This document shows, piece by piece, positions 9,687 through 18,897 of a stretch of 64,000 nt of DNA. The DNA comes from an uncultured Fulvivirga sp. GTDB lineage: Bacteria; Bacteroidota; Bacteroidia; Cytophagales; Cyclobacteriaceae. Position numbers and translations under genes: made by a program. Position 1 is the stretch's first letter, and the number at the start of each line of letters is the position of its first letter. The notes beneath the pieces were generated by a model. The model made no database searches and was not told the origin of the DNA. It saw only the letters and a list, made by a program, of their open reading frames with translations. Location: contig CANMSE010000002.1 in NCBI GenBank assembly GCA_947500555.1, forward strand, positions 1-64,000, written 5' to 3'.

Positions 9687-10856
9687 ATGAATTGGAAATT
9701 TTGGATCAAAAAAGAGAAGGAAAATCAAAAGCCTAAAACGAAAGTTAGGGAGTGGGTTGATGCCATAACTTTTGCCGTTGTAGCGGCTACGCTAATTCGT
9801 TGGTTGATAATGGAAGCTTTTACAATACCTACTCCTTCCATGGAAAAATCTCTTTTAGTAGGTGATTTTCTATTCGTAAGCAAATTCCACTATGGAACCA
9901 GAACTCCAAAAACACCTCTACAACTCCCATTGACTCATCAAAAGATTTGGTTAACCGATGTACCATCGTACTTAGAATGGATAGAATTACCACAATACCG
10001 CTTACCCGGTATAACTTCGGTAAAACAAAATGATGTTGTGGTATTCAATGTACCTGGAATAGCCGAAAATAATTATGGTAACCCTGACCAAAGTAGTTGG
10101 ATAGACTATCCAGTAGATTTGAAAACTAACTACATAAAAAGGTGTGTAGGGCTACCGGGTGATGTTCTGAAGATAGTTGATAAGCAAATTTTTATAAATG
10201 ACGATCCAACTGAAAGGCCTGAAGAAATGCAGTTTTCTTACCTGGTTTTCTCAACAAATGTTCTTAGTCAAAGGATTCTTGACAAATTTGATATACCTGA
10301 AGTACAATTATTAGATAATGACCCTCCTGTACATTTGCTATATCTCACAAACCAACAGGTAAAAGCCTTAGAAGAAGAGTCTTATATAAAAGAAGTTCGA
10401 CCAGCTTCAAATAATCCATATAAGAGATTTGCACCCTATGAACAAGGAGAACTAGACAGCGGCATTTTCCCAGATGACAGCGAACTCTTTCCATGGAATG
10501 CAGATTGGTATGGCCCCTTAAAAATTCCGGCTGAAGGAGAAACTATTTCAATAAACAGGAAATCTCTGGCCACATATGGCAAGGTCATTACTGATTATGA
10601 ACACAATGACAACGCTGAAATAAAAGATCAAAAATTATTGATCAATGGTCAGGAAGTTAATGAATATACCTTTAAGCAAAACTATTACTTCATGATGGGT
10701 GATAATAGACATAACTCCCTCGATTCTCGTTATTGGGGTTTTGTTCCAGAAGATCATATAGTGGGCAAAGGATTTTTCATATGGTTATCGCTTGACGGCA
10801 ATAAAAGCTTCTTTAGCAAAGTGAGATGGAGAAGATTTTTAAATCTTATAGAATAA
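9687..10856 (+). CDS. lepB: Signal peptidase I
   Basis: Cleaves signal peptides of Sec-exported proteins on the periplasmic side of the inner membrane. A Lys-rich cytoplasmic start is followed by one membrane segment (about residues 25-45). The catalytic Ser is in PTPSMEKSL (Ser51), and the general-base Lys is in YIKRCVGLPGD (Lys151). The late MGDNRHNSLDSRYWGFVPEDHIVGK box is clear. At 389 residues it is longer than E. coli LepB (324), owing to an insertion of about 150 residues between the Lys box and the MGDNR box, a feature I recall in many Bacteroidota enzymes. Confidence 0.95.
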   Translation: MNWKFWIKKEKENQKPKTKVREWVDAITFAVVAATLIRWLIMEAFTIPTPSMEKSLLVGDFLFVSKFHYGTRTPKTPLQLPLTHQKIWLTDVPSYLEWIELPQYRLPGITSVKQNDVVVFNVPGIAENNYGNPDQSSWIDYPVDLKTNYIKRCVGLPGDVLKIVDKQIFINDDPTERPEEMQFSYLVFSTNVLSQRILDKFDIPEVQLLDNDPPVHLLYLTNQQVKALEEESYIKEVRPASNNPYKRFAPYEQGELDSGIFPDDSELFPWNADWYGPLKIPAEGETISINRKSLATYGKVITDYEHNDNAEIKDQKLLINGQEVNEYTFKQNYYFMMGDNRHNSLDSRYWGFVPEDHIVGKGFFIWLSLDGNKSFFSKVRWRRFLNLIE

Positions 10857-10880
10857 CAAACTGTAAAAATCATTTAAGTA

Positions 10881-11543
10881 TTACCAATCAATAGTCTCTA
10901 AGCCTTTTGATCGAAGGTATTCATTAGCTTTACTAAAAGGTTTACTACCGAAGAAACCTCGATCTGCAGCAAAAGGTGATGGATGGGCAGATTTAATAAT
11001 ATGATGCTTACTACTGTCAATCATTTGGCCTTTCTTTTGAGCATAAGCACCCCATAAAATAAAGACAATATTGTTTTTATTCATGGATATTAAATTGATA
11101 ACTGCATCTGTAAACTGCTCCCATCCTTTTCCCTGATGACTACCTGGAGCATTCGCTCGGACCGTCAAGGTAGCATTTAACAACAAAACTCCTTGCATCG
11201 CCCACCTTTCCAGATTGCCAGAATCAGGTATTTCTTTACCAACATCTGACTTTCTTTCTTTGAATATATTTAATAAAGAAGGTGGTTTTCTTACTCCTTC
11301 AGAGACTGAAAAACATAATCCATTTGCTTGACTTGGACCATGATATGGATCCTGGCCTATGATAACAACACGAGTGTTGTTTAAAGTGCAATGATCAAAT
11401 GCATTGAATATCTGCTTACCTGGTGGATAAACCTTATAATTAGCATATTCACCCTTTACAAACCCAACTAGCTCCTGAAAGTATTTTTTATCAAACTCTT
11501 CAGTTAATAATTGCTTCCAGGAAGGATCGATTTTTACATTCAT
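10881..11543 (-). CDS. ung: Uracil-DNA glycosylase, family 1
   Basis: Removes uracil from DNA to start base-excision repair. The 220 residues contain the catalytic water-activating loop GQDPYHGPSQANGLCFSV (Asp65) and the C-terminal DNA-intercalation segment with SAHPSPFAA carrying the catalytic His. The length is that of bacterial Ung (about 225). The gene converges on lepB with a 24-base gap and is divergent from apaG. Confidence 0.97.
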   Translation of the reverse strand: MNVKIDPSWKQLLTEEFDKKYFQELVGFVKGEYANYKVYPPGKQIFNAFDHCTLNNTRVVIIGQDPYHGPSQANGLCFSVSEGVRKPPSLLNIFKERKSDVGKEIPDSGNLERWAMQGVLLLNATLTVRANAPGSHQGKGWEQFTDAVINLISMNKNNIVFILWGAYAQKKGQMIDSSKHHIIKSAHPSPFAADRGFFGSKPFSKANEYLRSKGLETIDW

Positions 11544-11628
11544 TATTGTTATATTTCAATCTATTTTAACTCTAAAATAAAACATAAACACTTTTGTGTA
11601 CGTTTTGAAGGTATAAATTAAGCGAGTA

Positions 11629-12015
11629 TTGGTCACTGAAATCACAGAAGGTATAAAAGTTAGTGTTGAGACTGAATATCAGCCTTCCTACTCGAGTCCG
11701 AGTCAGTATCACTATGTTTTTACTTATCGAGTGACCATTGAAAATCAAAGTGACAGTACTATTCAACTGATTCGGAGGCACTGGGAAATATTTGATGCCG
11801 CCCTATCTAAACGTAATGTTGAAGGTGAAGGTGTTGTGGGCCAACAACCAGTATTAGAACCAGGTCATACTCATCAATATGTCTCTGGATGCAATCTAAA
11901 ATCTGGTATTGGAAAAATGAAAGGCACTTTTTTGATGGAAAGACTTGTGGACGGACAACAATTTAATGTTCTTATTCCTGAGTTTGCTATGGTAGCTCCT
12001 TTCAAACTGAACTAG
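11629..12015 (+). CDS. apaG: ApaG (DUF525) domain protein
   Basis: A single ApaG/DUF525 domain of 128 residues: the N-terminal VTEITEGIKVSVETEYQ, the RVTIENQSD strand, the LIRRHWEIFDA core and GVVGQQPVLEPGHTHQYVSGC are characteristic. The fold is fibronectin-III-like; in E. coli the gene is linked to cobalt resistance and Mg efflux, but its biochemical role is not settled. The start is TTG at 11629, chosen because the family N-terminus begins right there and no ATG or GTG is in a suitable position. It heads a plus-strand cluster with the methyltransferase 10 bases downstream. Confidence 0.92.
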   Translation: MVTEITEGIKVSVETEYQPSYSSPSQYHYVFTYRVTIENQSDSTIQLIRRHWEIFDAALSKRNVEGEGVVGQQPVLEPGHTHQYVSGCNLKSGIGKMKGTFLMERLVDGQQFNVLIPEFAMVAPFKLN

Positions 12016-12025
12016 AAAAATAGGC

Positions 12026-12802
12026 TTGTCTAAAATTCATCAATTTTTTAGCTATTTGAGTCATTGGCTTAATGAAGAAAATGAACACTCTCTTCAAGCG
12101 CCATTTGTATATGATCTCTATAAAAAAATTATTGTCGCTGATTCATATAAGACTAGTTATAGCGATATAGAAAAAGTTCGAAACAGATTTATTGAAAGTG
12201 AAAAGATCATAGAGGTTCTCGACTTTGGCAGTGGTTCGTCATCTACAAAATCCAGAAAAATTTCAAGGATTGCTTCAATGGGTGTATCGAAAAAGAAGTA
12301 TGGACAACTGCTTGATCACCTTCTTGACCATTTAGAAGCAAAAAATGTCGTAGAGCTTGGCACCTCACTAGGTATAACTTCTTTGTATTTAAGTACTGAG
12401 AAAAGTAGGAGTGTAACCACTTTTGAGGGCGACCCTTCATTAGCGGCAATCGCACAAGCGGTATTCGATGGAAATAAGAGAGAAAACATAAGAGTAATAG
12501 AAGGAAATATTGATCTCACCTTAGCCCCCTTTATTGAAGTGTCGGAAAAAATTGATTTTGTTTTTTTTGATGCGAATCACACATTGCAAGCTACCGTTTC
12601 ATATTTCGAGCAGTTTTTAAAACTAGTTCATGATAAAACATGTTTCGTTTTTGACGACATACACCGAGACTCTGGAATGGAACAGGCCTGGCATATGATC
12701 AAAAAGCATTTTGAGGTTACATTATCAATAGATCTCTTTCAAATTGGGATTGTCTTTTTCAATCCTGAGATAAGAAAACAAGATTATACTTTAACCTTTT
12801 AG
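12026..12802 (+). CDS. Class I SAM-dependent methyltransferase
   Basis: 258 residues with a Rossmann-type methyltransferase core. Motif I is VVELGTSLGITSLYL, motif II is TFEGDPSLAAIA, motif IV is DFVFFDANHT and the late segment is CFVFDDIHRDSGM, the pattern of O-methyltransferases. The N-terminal HSLQAPFVYDLYKK resembles the conserved HSxxxPFxxxxY opening of a Bacteroidota methyltransferase group, which supports the TTG start at 12026. The substrate is unknown. The next gene begins 1 base after the stop, so the two are likely co-expressed. Confidence 0.85.
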   Translation: MSKIHQFFSYLSHWLNEENEHSLQAPFVYDLYKKIIVADSYKTSYSDIEKVRNRFIESEKIIEVLDFGSGSSSTKSRKISRIASMGVSKKKYGQLLDHLLDHLEAKNVVELGTSLGITSLYLSTEKSRSVTTFEGDPSLAAIAQAVFDGNKRENIRVIEGNIDLTLAPFIEVSEKIDFVFFDANHTLQATVSYFEQFLKLVHDKTCFVFDDIHRDSGMEQAWHMIKKHFEVTLSIDLFQIGIVFFNPEIRKQDYTLTF

Positions 12803-12803
12803 T

Positions 12804-14003
12804 ATTATCAAATCTCTCAAACGACTTTTCTTTTTACTAGTACTTTTAGTTGTTCTACTTTTTCTTATACCCAATGTCTTTAATCAGCGTGAAAGACAGC
12901 ACTTTTCAGATACTCACAGACTCAATAGGGCCCAAGAACTATTCAAAGGAAATATTCCAGACCAAATAGTATTACCAATTTGTAAATTTTATGATCGTAA
13001 TAGCATTACAAAATTTTTCTTCGGAAGTCATTATCGTGAAGTTTGGTCTCAAGAAGTAGTCTTTGATGTTTTTACAGGTTTTGACACCTTAAATTTTCAT
13101 AAAGTTGGTGGTGGAATGCAAACTACTAGCATAGAATTAAGAACTTCTGAAAAAAATAGCTATTCTTTTCGAACTTTAGACAAAGACCAGTCTCGAGTTA
13201 TTGATGGAATACTAAGCTATTCAGCTCTACGACCCTTATTACGTGATCAAACTTCAGCCCTCAATCCTTATGGCTCTCCTGTTGTCGCCACCCTTATGGA
13301 TGAATTAGGATTATGGCATACAAATCCGAAAATATTTGCCATACCTTACACTAATGATCTCGATGACAGCATTAAATATCACATATCAGGTGATATTGTT
13401 TTGATGGAAGAAGAGCCAGGTTCAAAATGGAAAAATAATGCTGTATTTGGCTGGCCAATTGATATCGTTAATACATCAGAGATGTTTGAATTAGGGTCAA
13501 AAGACAACTATAAGTTAGACACACTTCAATATCTAAAATGTAGGCTTTTTGACATTTTAATAAGCGATTGGGATCGGCATGAAGGTCAATGGAAATGGCT
13601 ACTCAAGAAGGAAGGCAATCATATAAAAATAGAACCACTGCCCATAGATAGAGATATGGCATTTTGCAGATTTGATGATGGCTTTATAAATACTTTTATA
13701 GTATCTGCAACAAATAAATTTAAGTCATTTAGAGGATCAAAAGAGAGTCTTTTGGACGGAGCTAAAAAAGTTACAGATATCGACAAGGTTCTATTATCGC
13801 AAATCAAAGAAAGTGATTATCTGGCAGTGTCAAAAGAAATAAAAGGTTCAATGACATCAGATGTTATAAATGAGAGTTTTCAACTATATCCCCATGAGAT
13901 ATTTAGCTTAATTGGTCAGGATCATATCAACACATTAGAAGAACGATTAGAGCATCTTGATAAAGCTGCCGTTGAATTTAGGGAAAACATTTTGCAAGAA
14001 TAA
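12804..14003 (+). CDS. Membrane-anchored kinase-like protein of unknown function, probable ATT start
   Basis: The frame is open from just after a stop at 12792 to 14003, but its first ATG (13116) comes 104 codons in. The upstream part is clearly coding: ATT at 12804 is followed by IKSLKRLFFLLVLLVVLLFLIP, a typical positively charged anchor, then a folded-looking region to KVGGG. No ATG, GTG or TTG exists between the upstream stop and the anchor, so ATT (or the adjacent ATC) is the best start, giving 399 residues. DWDRHEGQWKW (residues 255-265) and PLPIDRDMAF (about 278-287) resemble the catalytic DRH and metal-binding DxD segments of HipA/Fam20-like kinase folds and of a Bacteroidota surface-protein domain. 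Kinase activity is inference. Most of the chain should be periplasmic. Confidence 0.75.
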   Translation: MIKSLKRLFFLLVLLVVLLFLIPNVFNQRERQHFSDTHRLNRAQELFKGNIPDQIVLPICKFYDRNSITKFFFGSHYREVWSQEVVFDVFTGFDTLNFHKVGGGMQTTSIELRTSEKNSYSFRTLDKDQSRVIDGILSYSALRPLLRDQTSALNPYGSPVVATLMDELGLWHTNPKIFAIPYTNDLDDSIKYHISGDIVLMEEEPGSKWKNNAVFGWPIDIVNTSEMFELGSKDNYKLDTLQYLKCRLFDILISDWDRHEGQWKWLLKKEGNHIKIEPLPIDRDMAFCRFDDGFINTFIVSATNKFKSFRGSKESLLDGAKKVTDIDKVLLSQIKESDYLAVSKEIKGSMTSDVINESFQLYPHEIFSLIGQDHINTLEERLEHLDKAAVEFRENILQE

Positions 14004-14023
14004 AATACCCTCTAGAGGGTATT
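14004..14023. repeat. Perfect 20-bp palindrome directly after a stop codon
   Basis: AATACCCTCTAGAGGGTATT is a perfect palindrome that begins with the base after the stop codon at 14001-14003. It is not followed by a T run, so it is not a standard terminator. It could form a small hairpin or be a dimeric protein site for the 59-codon gene downstream. Confidence 0.6.
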
Positions 14024-14056
14024 GTCTAAGGTAGGTACTTGCCTTAGCTTCGTTGA

Positions 14057-14236
14057 ATGCTATTTGCCAATAAAAATAAAAAAGTTATCAAAGGGATATT
14101 TGATTTTTACGAGGGTAAAGTCAGTAGCATAAATTACTCTAACGAGCAAATTAAATCAGCTGTTGAATATGCTGAATTGAATAGAGAAACGTATTCAAAA
14201 GAGACTCTGGAAAAGCTTAGGATTATCAGGCTATGA
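14057..14236 (+). CDS. Small basic protein, 59 residues, unknown
   Basis: An ATG at 14057 opens 59 codons ending at TGA 14236. The protein starts MLFANKNKKVIKGIFDFYEG and ends KETLEKLRIIRL; it is rich in Lys and Glu and looks mostly helical after residue 28. Nothing in it is recognised. Codon use resembles the neighbours and there is no competing gene on either strand, which is why I call it. It lies between the palindrome at 14004-14023 and the 3' end of the convergent aldehyde dehydrogenase. Confidence 0.5.
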   Translation: MLFANKNKKVIKGIFDFYEGKVSSINYSNEQIKSAVEYAELNRETYSKETLEKLRIIRL

Positions 14237-14251
14237 CAAAGTAGTAATGGA

Positions 14252-15616
14252 CTATTTAACATAAACTGTTTTGATGTTCACAAATTCTTTAATGCCGTAA
14301 GAACCTAGCTCTCGACCAAAACCGCTCCCTTTAATTCCCCCAAAAGGTAATCTGGGATCTGATCTCACAAACTCATTGACAAAGCAACTACCTGCCTCAA
14401 GTTCTTCCCTGGCGATTCTTTCACCTCTCTCATTATCTGATGTGAAAACGGCAGCTCCCAGACCGAAGAAACTGTCATTGGCAATAGAAATGGCCTCATT
14501 CTCATTAGTCGCAACAATTATAGATGCCACAGGTCCAAATAATTCTTCGTGATACGCTGGAGAACCCCATTTAATATCACTTAAAACGGTAGGTGCATAG
14601 AAAGCACCCTTTCCAGAATTAATTTCACCACCCAAAAGGCAAGTAGCACCCATTTCAAGACTTTTTTCAACCTGTGCATGTAGTTCATCTCTCAAGTCAA
14701 CTCTTGCCATAGGACCCAAATCAACTTCAGTCATTGGATCTCCCACTTTTAGTTTAGACATCTCTTGAACCACTAATTTTTCAAATGACTGCTTCACCTT
14801 ATCTACAACAATAAAGCGCTTAGCTGCTATACAACTTTGTCCATTATTGATCAAACGACTAGATACGCAAGACTTAGCGGCTTTTTTTAGATCAGCATCT
14901 TCTAAAACAATGTAAGGATCACTACCTCCTAGCTCTAATACAGATTTTTTTAAATGCTTCCCGGCTAAAGAAGCTACCGATCTACCTGCTGGAGTACTAC
15001 CTGTTAACGTCACAGCTTTGACCAGGTCATTTTCAATAATTAGCTCAACCATATCTGAAGGAATGATGAGCGTTCGGAAAATCTCACTCATACCAATTGC
15101 CTTTGCAATTATTTCTTCAATTTTCAATGCACATCCTGAAACATTAGAGGCATGCTTAAGAAGAGCTACGTTACCGGCCATTAATGCAGGTACAGCAAAA
15201 CGAAAAACTTGCCAAAAAGGAAAATTCCATGGCATTACAGCTAATACAACGCCCAAGGGATTAATAGTTACATAGCTCTTATGCGCATCCGTATGGATCA
15301 ATTCGTCTTCCAAAAACTCCTTACCATTCTCGGCATAATATTCACATACCCAGGTACATTTCTCAATTTCTGATTTTCCTTCCTTCAACACCTTACCCAT
15401 TTCCAGAGCCATCAACTCTGCTAGTTCATCCTTTCTGCTACGGAGTTCATCTGCTAGTTTGTATAATACTTCAGACCTGTGATGTAGGCTTGTTTTTTTC
15501 CATTCAAGAAATGCTTTTTGACTACCACTTATTATCTTTTTGACATCATTAGTTGTCATTTGATCGTAAGTTTTTATGACGTCCCCGTTTACCGGATTTA
15601 TTGATTTTACTGTCAT
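14252..15616 (-). CDS. NAD(P)-dependent aldehyde dehydrogenase, succinate-semialdehyde type
   Basis: 454 residues of the ALDH superfamily. Conserved sites are visible: PWNFPFW (Asn131), Lys154 in LLKHASN for the cofactor, the glycine-rich TGSTPAGRSVA, the general base Glu228 in VLELGGSDP, and the nucleophile Cys262 in NNGQSCIAAKRF. The C-terminal LPFGGIKGSGFGRELG is like the Sad/GabD group of succinate-semialdehyde dehydrogenases, so that substrate is likely but not proven. The gene starts 2 bases after the end of the T9SS protein gene, so it is probably read from the same transcript, an unusual pairing. Confidence 0.9.
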   Translation of the reverse strand: MTVKSINPVNGDVIKTYDQMTTNDVKKIISGSQKAFLEWKKTSLHHRSEVLYKLADELRSRKDELAELMALEMGKVLKEGKSEIEKCTWVCEYYAENGKEFLEDELIHTDAHKSYVTINPLGVVLAVMPWNFPFWQVFRFAVPALMAGNVALLKHASNVSGCALKIEEIIAKAIGMSEIFRTLIIPSDMVELIIENDLVKAVTLTGSTPAGRSVASLAGKHLKKSVLELGGSDPYIVLEDADLKKAAKSCVSSRLINNGQSCIAAKRFIVVDKVKQSFEKLVVQEMSKLKVGDPMTEVDLGPMARVDLRDELHAQVEKSLEMGATCLLGGEINSGKGAFYAPTVLSDIKWGSPAYHEELFGPVASIIVATNENEAISIANDSFFGLGAAVFTSDNERGERIAREELEAGSCFVNEFVRSDPRLPFGGIKGSGFGRELGSYGIKEFVNIKTVYVK

Positions 15617-15618
15617 TC

Positions 15619-18600
15619 CTATTTCAGTACTTGAACCCAGCCCTTACACGTTGTTTCATCTTTAATGATAGCTTCATAATAATAAACACCTGCCGGTTCT
15701 CCTTCGGCTGTCCATTCATTTTTATAGTCATCATTTTCATACACAAGTCTGCCCCAGCGATTGAGTATTTTTAAGTCTACTTCCCTATCACCAGCTACAA
15801 TCTCAAACATATCATTAGATGCATCGGTATTAGGAGTAAAAACATTGGGTACTTTAATGGTTATAATATCAACCTGAGCAGATTCTTCATATACACAAAA
15901 ATCATTGGTAGCAGTAAATCTAATATCATAAATTCCATCCTCTTCATAACTATGGCTGAATTCATTAAAATCTGATGAACTTCCATCTCCTAGATCCCAA
16001 AAGTATGTGTCACCTCCCTCAGTAAAATTAAGTAGTTGTAAGCGCGTTCTTGAAAAACAGTCAGTAGTTTTTGTTAGATTAAAATTTATATCAACTCCTG
16101 GTACTACATCAATATGAACTGTATCGGTCACTTGACAACCATTACCGTCTCTTATATTGACAAAGTAAGTCATTGACTCTTTAGGGTTAATAGTAGGGTT
16201 TCTCTCGCTTGATTGAAAAACACTATCTTGAGAAGTCCAAAAGTAATTTGTACCACCTATAGCCCATAGCTGAAAAGGAGTACCCTCGCATATTTCAGTA
16301 TCGTCAATAACTGCAAATGTTGGCTCAAAAACTCTTACAGTAGTTTGCATAAGGTCTGATCCCACACAGGTATTTGGATCTATGGCTTGAAGTGTTACAG
16401 TATAGGTTCCTGATCCATTGTATTTATATGAAAGAAAGGTAGTATCTGATGTCGTCAGTACTGATCCATCTCCAAAGTCCCATACATATTCTGTCCCCCC
16501 AATACTAAGATTTTGGAAAATAATCGGATCAGGAAAACAGATATCTGTTATACCAGGGTTATCAAATGAGATTGAGTTGGTTTGTATTCTAGCTCTCAAT
16601 GTAGCAAGGTCAAATTTGAAAGCTGCATTATTACATCGGGTATCACTATTATTAGTTAATGAAAAAGCATCTTCAGTCGCTGGAAAATCAGAAAATCCAC
16701 CACATCCGGCACAAACTGCGTGATATACAATACCACGTTTGTCGAATCTGCTTGTACCTCCATCCACATGGGTTGATGACTGGCTGCCACCAAGATAGGT
16801 TCCATATAAAAGATTTTGCAGATCATCGGATAAAGTAATGAGATAAAAATCATTACCCGATGTTGAAGACTGAAATGCATCTGAAGTTATTGGCATCCCC
16901 CTCGTGTTTCCTCCATTGTAACTAGGGTCAACACTATTAGTTGAGCCACCCCAACCACTTAAATAAATATTGTCGCAATCATTTACCAAAAATGCCGTAG
17001 GAGAAATATCTGGCTCATTTCTTGATGAACCGAACTCTGTTGACAAAAGAAGGTCGTCAATATCAGAAGAATATTTTTGCACAAATTGACCATTACCAGA
17101 ATTAAACACATTACCGACAATAGGGAACACCCCAGCAGTTTGTCCATAAGTAAATACATTATCATCAGCATCTAAATCAATAAAATAGAGTTGATCATAA
17201 GCAGAGGTACCGATATAAAATCCGGTATCTAAGAGATATGTATTATTCTCAATTTTTGCCAACCAGCCATCTACAGAACCAAACGAATCTTCTGAAAAAT
17301 TCACATTAGAATCAATATCATTGGAGTCTGTTCCACCACCCAAAAATATATTTCCAATGATATCTTCTTTAACAGTATATGCAGCATCCATTCCGGAGCC
17401 ACCTAAATATGATGAGAATACTAATGAATTTAAATTTGATGTTAGCTCAAATATTACTGCATCAGCCAGACCTCCTGCATAAAATGGTTGAAACGCGTTT
17501 TGAAGAGGGAAGTCAATTGAAACAGTTTTAGAGGTTATCATGACATTCCCATTTTTCCTAATAAAAATATCTCCTCTCGATTGATCTCCATAATTATTAG
17601 TCAAGCTTTGCCCTACACTGGTTAATCCATCATTATCAGTTCCACCTATGAAAGTGGAACTAACAAGATTTGAGCCTGTTGCACTTAATTTACTAATGAA
17701 TATGTCAGCTCCATTTGGAAAAAGGAGATTGTCAGCTCCTGTACCTAAGGGTTCAATATTTGACCCTCCTCTGAATGTATTTTGAAAGGCATTTTTTGTA
17801 GGAAAATTTGATGACCCGGTCGCACCTAGAATGAATAATTCACCAAATTCATTAACTATTAAGCTCTGAGGCACTTCAGTTTGGCTACCACCTAAATAGG
17901 TTGCATACAATGCATTGCTTCCGGTTGAATCATATTTGATGATTGCAACATCCCAAAAGCCTTGTGTAGTCGTTTGAAAAGCTCCCGATGTTGCTGGAAA
18001 GCTTCCCCCATTGTAATGATTTGTAATTCCACCAGAATAGAGATTGCTATCATCATCAAAAGTTGCAGTATTTCCCCAATTGTCAGCTGTGGAGCCAGAA
18101 TATGTTGAAAAAATCAATGTAGGATCTATTACAAGTTCATAACACGGATCATAATTGTCTAATACATCAAATGATAGCCTTGAACCTTTTAGCGAAAAAC
18201 TACATAAAATCTCTACTCTCTCATTATCAATAATTTGATACGCTCGAGGTCTGGTTTCAGTAATTGTCCCAACAGAAGTAACTAAATTAAGGTTACCACC
18301 AGCATCCAAATAGTGATCATCCAGGCCCTCAATATCAAACTGTATTACTTTAGGATCTGCTTCAGGCTTAAGTACGAAATCATACTTTACAGTATTGCCA
18401 TATTTGTAATAATGAAAGTCGATATCATCATAAAGATTCTGATACACCACTGCTTTGTGTTCTTTCACTCCCGTTACCCAATTTTCCTTTGCTCCAACAA
18501 AATAATTATGACTTGTTTTCCCTTCTCCTTTTCCTAAAATTTTGACTTTATCACTTACACCTACGAAATTCATATTATAACTATGTCCTTGAACATACTC

Positions 18601-18837
18601 TCCGCCAGATTCATGCCTTAAGTCTTCGTGGGAAGACTTATCATGACGATGCGAATGATCAAAGTTTGTGAACTCATAAGTCAGTTTTGTAGGTTCAAAA
18701 AATACCCTGCCTGAAGGAATATTTCCAACAAATTTATAATTCTTGGGATACTGACCCTTGTTCTCTAAAAGCTGAATCTGTGCACTACCTTTGATTGTAA
18801 ATGAAAGAAGTATAACAAATATTAATTCTTTAAGCAC
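15619..18837 (-). CDS. T9SS type B sorted protein with SBBP-like repeats and PKD domains
   Basis: 1072 residues, exported: signal peptide MLKELIFVILLSFTIKGSAQ, then an N-terminal module (LLENKGQYPKNYKFVG, residues about 22-240) that resembles DUF7948. A region of beta-propeller-like repeats follows, each with a GGS/GGT-FP-T--AFQ pattern and AYATYLGGS-type strands (about 240-760). Next are PKD domains (YVWDFGDGS and YFWDLGDGSSSDFNEFSHSY). The end is the gliding-motility-associated, type B sorting domain (VPNVFTPNTD, LKILNRWGRLVYE, GVYYYEAIIKD, to VQVLK). Such cargo crosses the outer membrane through T9SS and is attached or released. The specific role is unknown. Confidence 0.93.
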   Translation of the reverse strand: MLKELIFVILLSFTIKGSAQIQLLENKGQYPKNYKFVGNIPSGRVFFEPTKLTYEFTNFDHSHRHDKSSHEDLRHESGGEYVQGHSYNMNFVGVSDKVKILGKGEGKTSHNYFVGAKENWVTGVKEHKAVVYQNLYDDIDFHYYKYGNTVKYDFVLKPEADPKVIQFDIEGLDDHYLDAGGNLNLVTSVGTITETRPRAYQIIDNERVEILCSFSLKGSRLSFDVLDNYDPCYELVIDPTLIFSTYSGSTADNWGNTATFDDDSNLYSGGITNHYNGGSFPATSGAFQTTTQGFWDVAIIKYDSTGSNALYATYLGGSQTEVPQSLIVNEFGELFILGATGSSNFPTKNAFQNTFRGGSNIEPLGTGADNLLFPNGADIFISKLSATGSNLVSSTFIGGTDNDGLTSVGQSLTNNYGDQSRGDIFIRKNGNVMITSKTVSIDFPLQNAFQPFYAGGLADAVIFELTSNLNSLVFSSYLGGSGMDAAYTVKEDIIGNIFLGGGTDSNDIDSNVNFSEDSFGSVDGWLAKIENNTYLLDTGFYIGTSAYDQLYFIDLDADDNVFTYGQTAGVFPIVGNVFNSGNGQFVQKYSSDIDDLLLSTEFGSSRNEPDISPTAFLVNDCDNIYLSGWGGSTNSVDPSYNGGNTRGMPITSDAFQSSTSGNDFYLITLSDDLQNLLYGTYLGGSQSSTHVDGGTSRFDKRGIVYHAVCAGCGGFSDFPATEDAFSLTNNSDTRCNNAAFKFDLATLRARIQTNSISFDNPGITDICFPDPIIFQNLSIGGTEYVWDFGDGSVLTTSDTTFLSYKYNGSGTYTVTLQAIDPNTCVGSDLMQTTVRVFEPTFAVIDDTEICEGTPFQLWAIGGTNYFWTSQDSVFQSSERNPTINPKESMTYFVNIRDGNGCQVTDTVHIDVVPGVDINFNLTKTTDCFSRTRLQLLNFTEGGDTYFWDLGDGSSSDFNEFSHSYEEDGIYDIRFTATNDFCVYEESAQVDIITIKVPNVFTPNTDASNDMFEIVAGDREVDLKILNRWGRLVYENDDYKNEWTAEGEPAGVYYYEAIIKDETTCKGWVQVLK

Positions 18838-18897
18838 TTGATAAATCTTTTTCTAGTTCAATTATTCTGTGCTGATTGATAATTAAATATAAGCAAC

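Noticed and set aside
13116..14003. Kinase-like gene starting at ATG 13116
   Set aside because: The 104 codons before it are coding-like and include a membrane anchor, so the ATG is internal.
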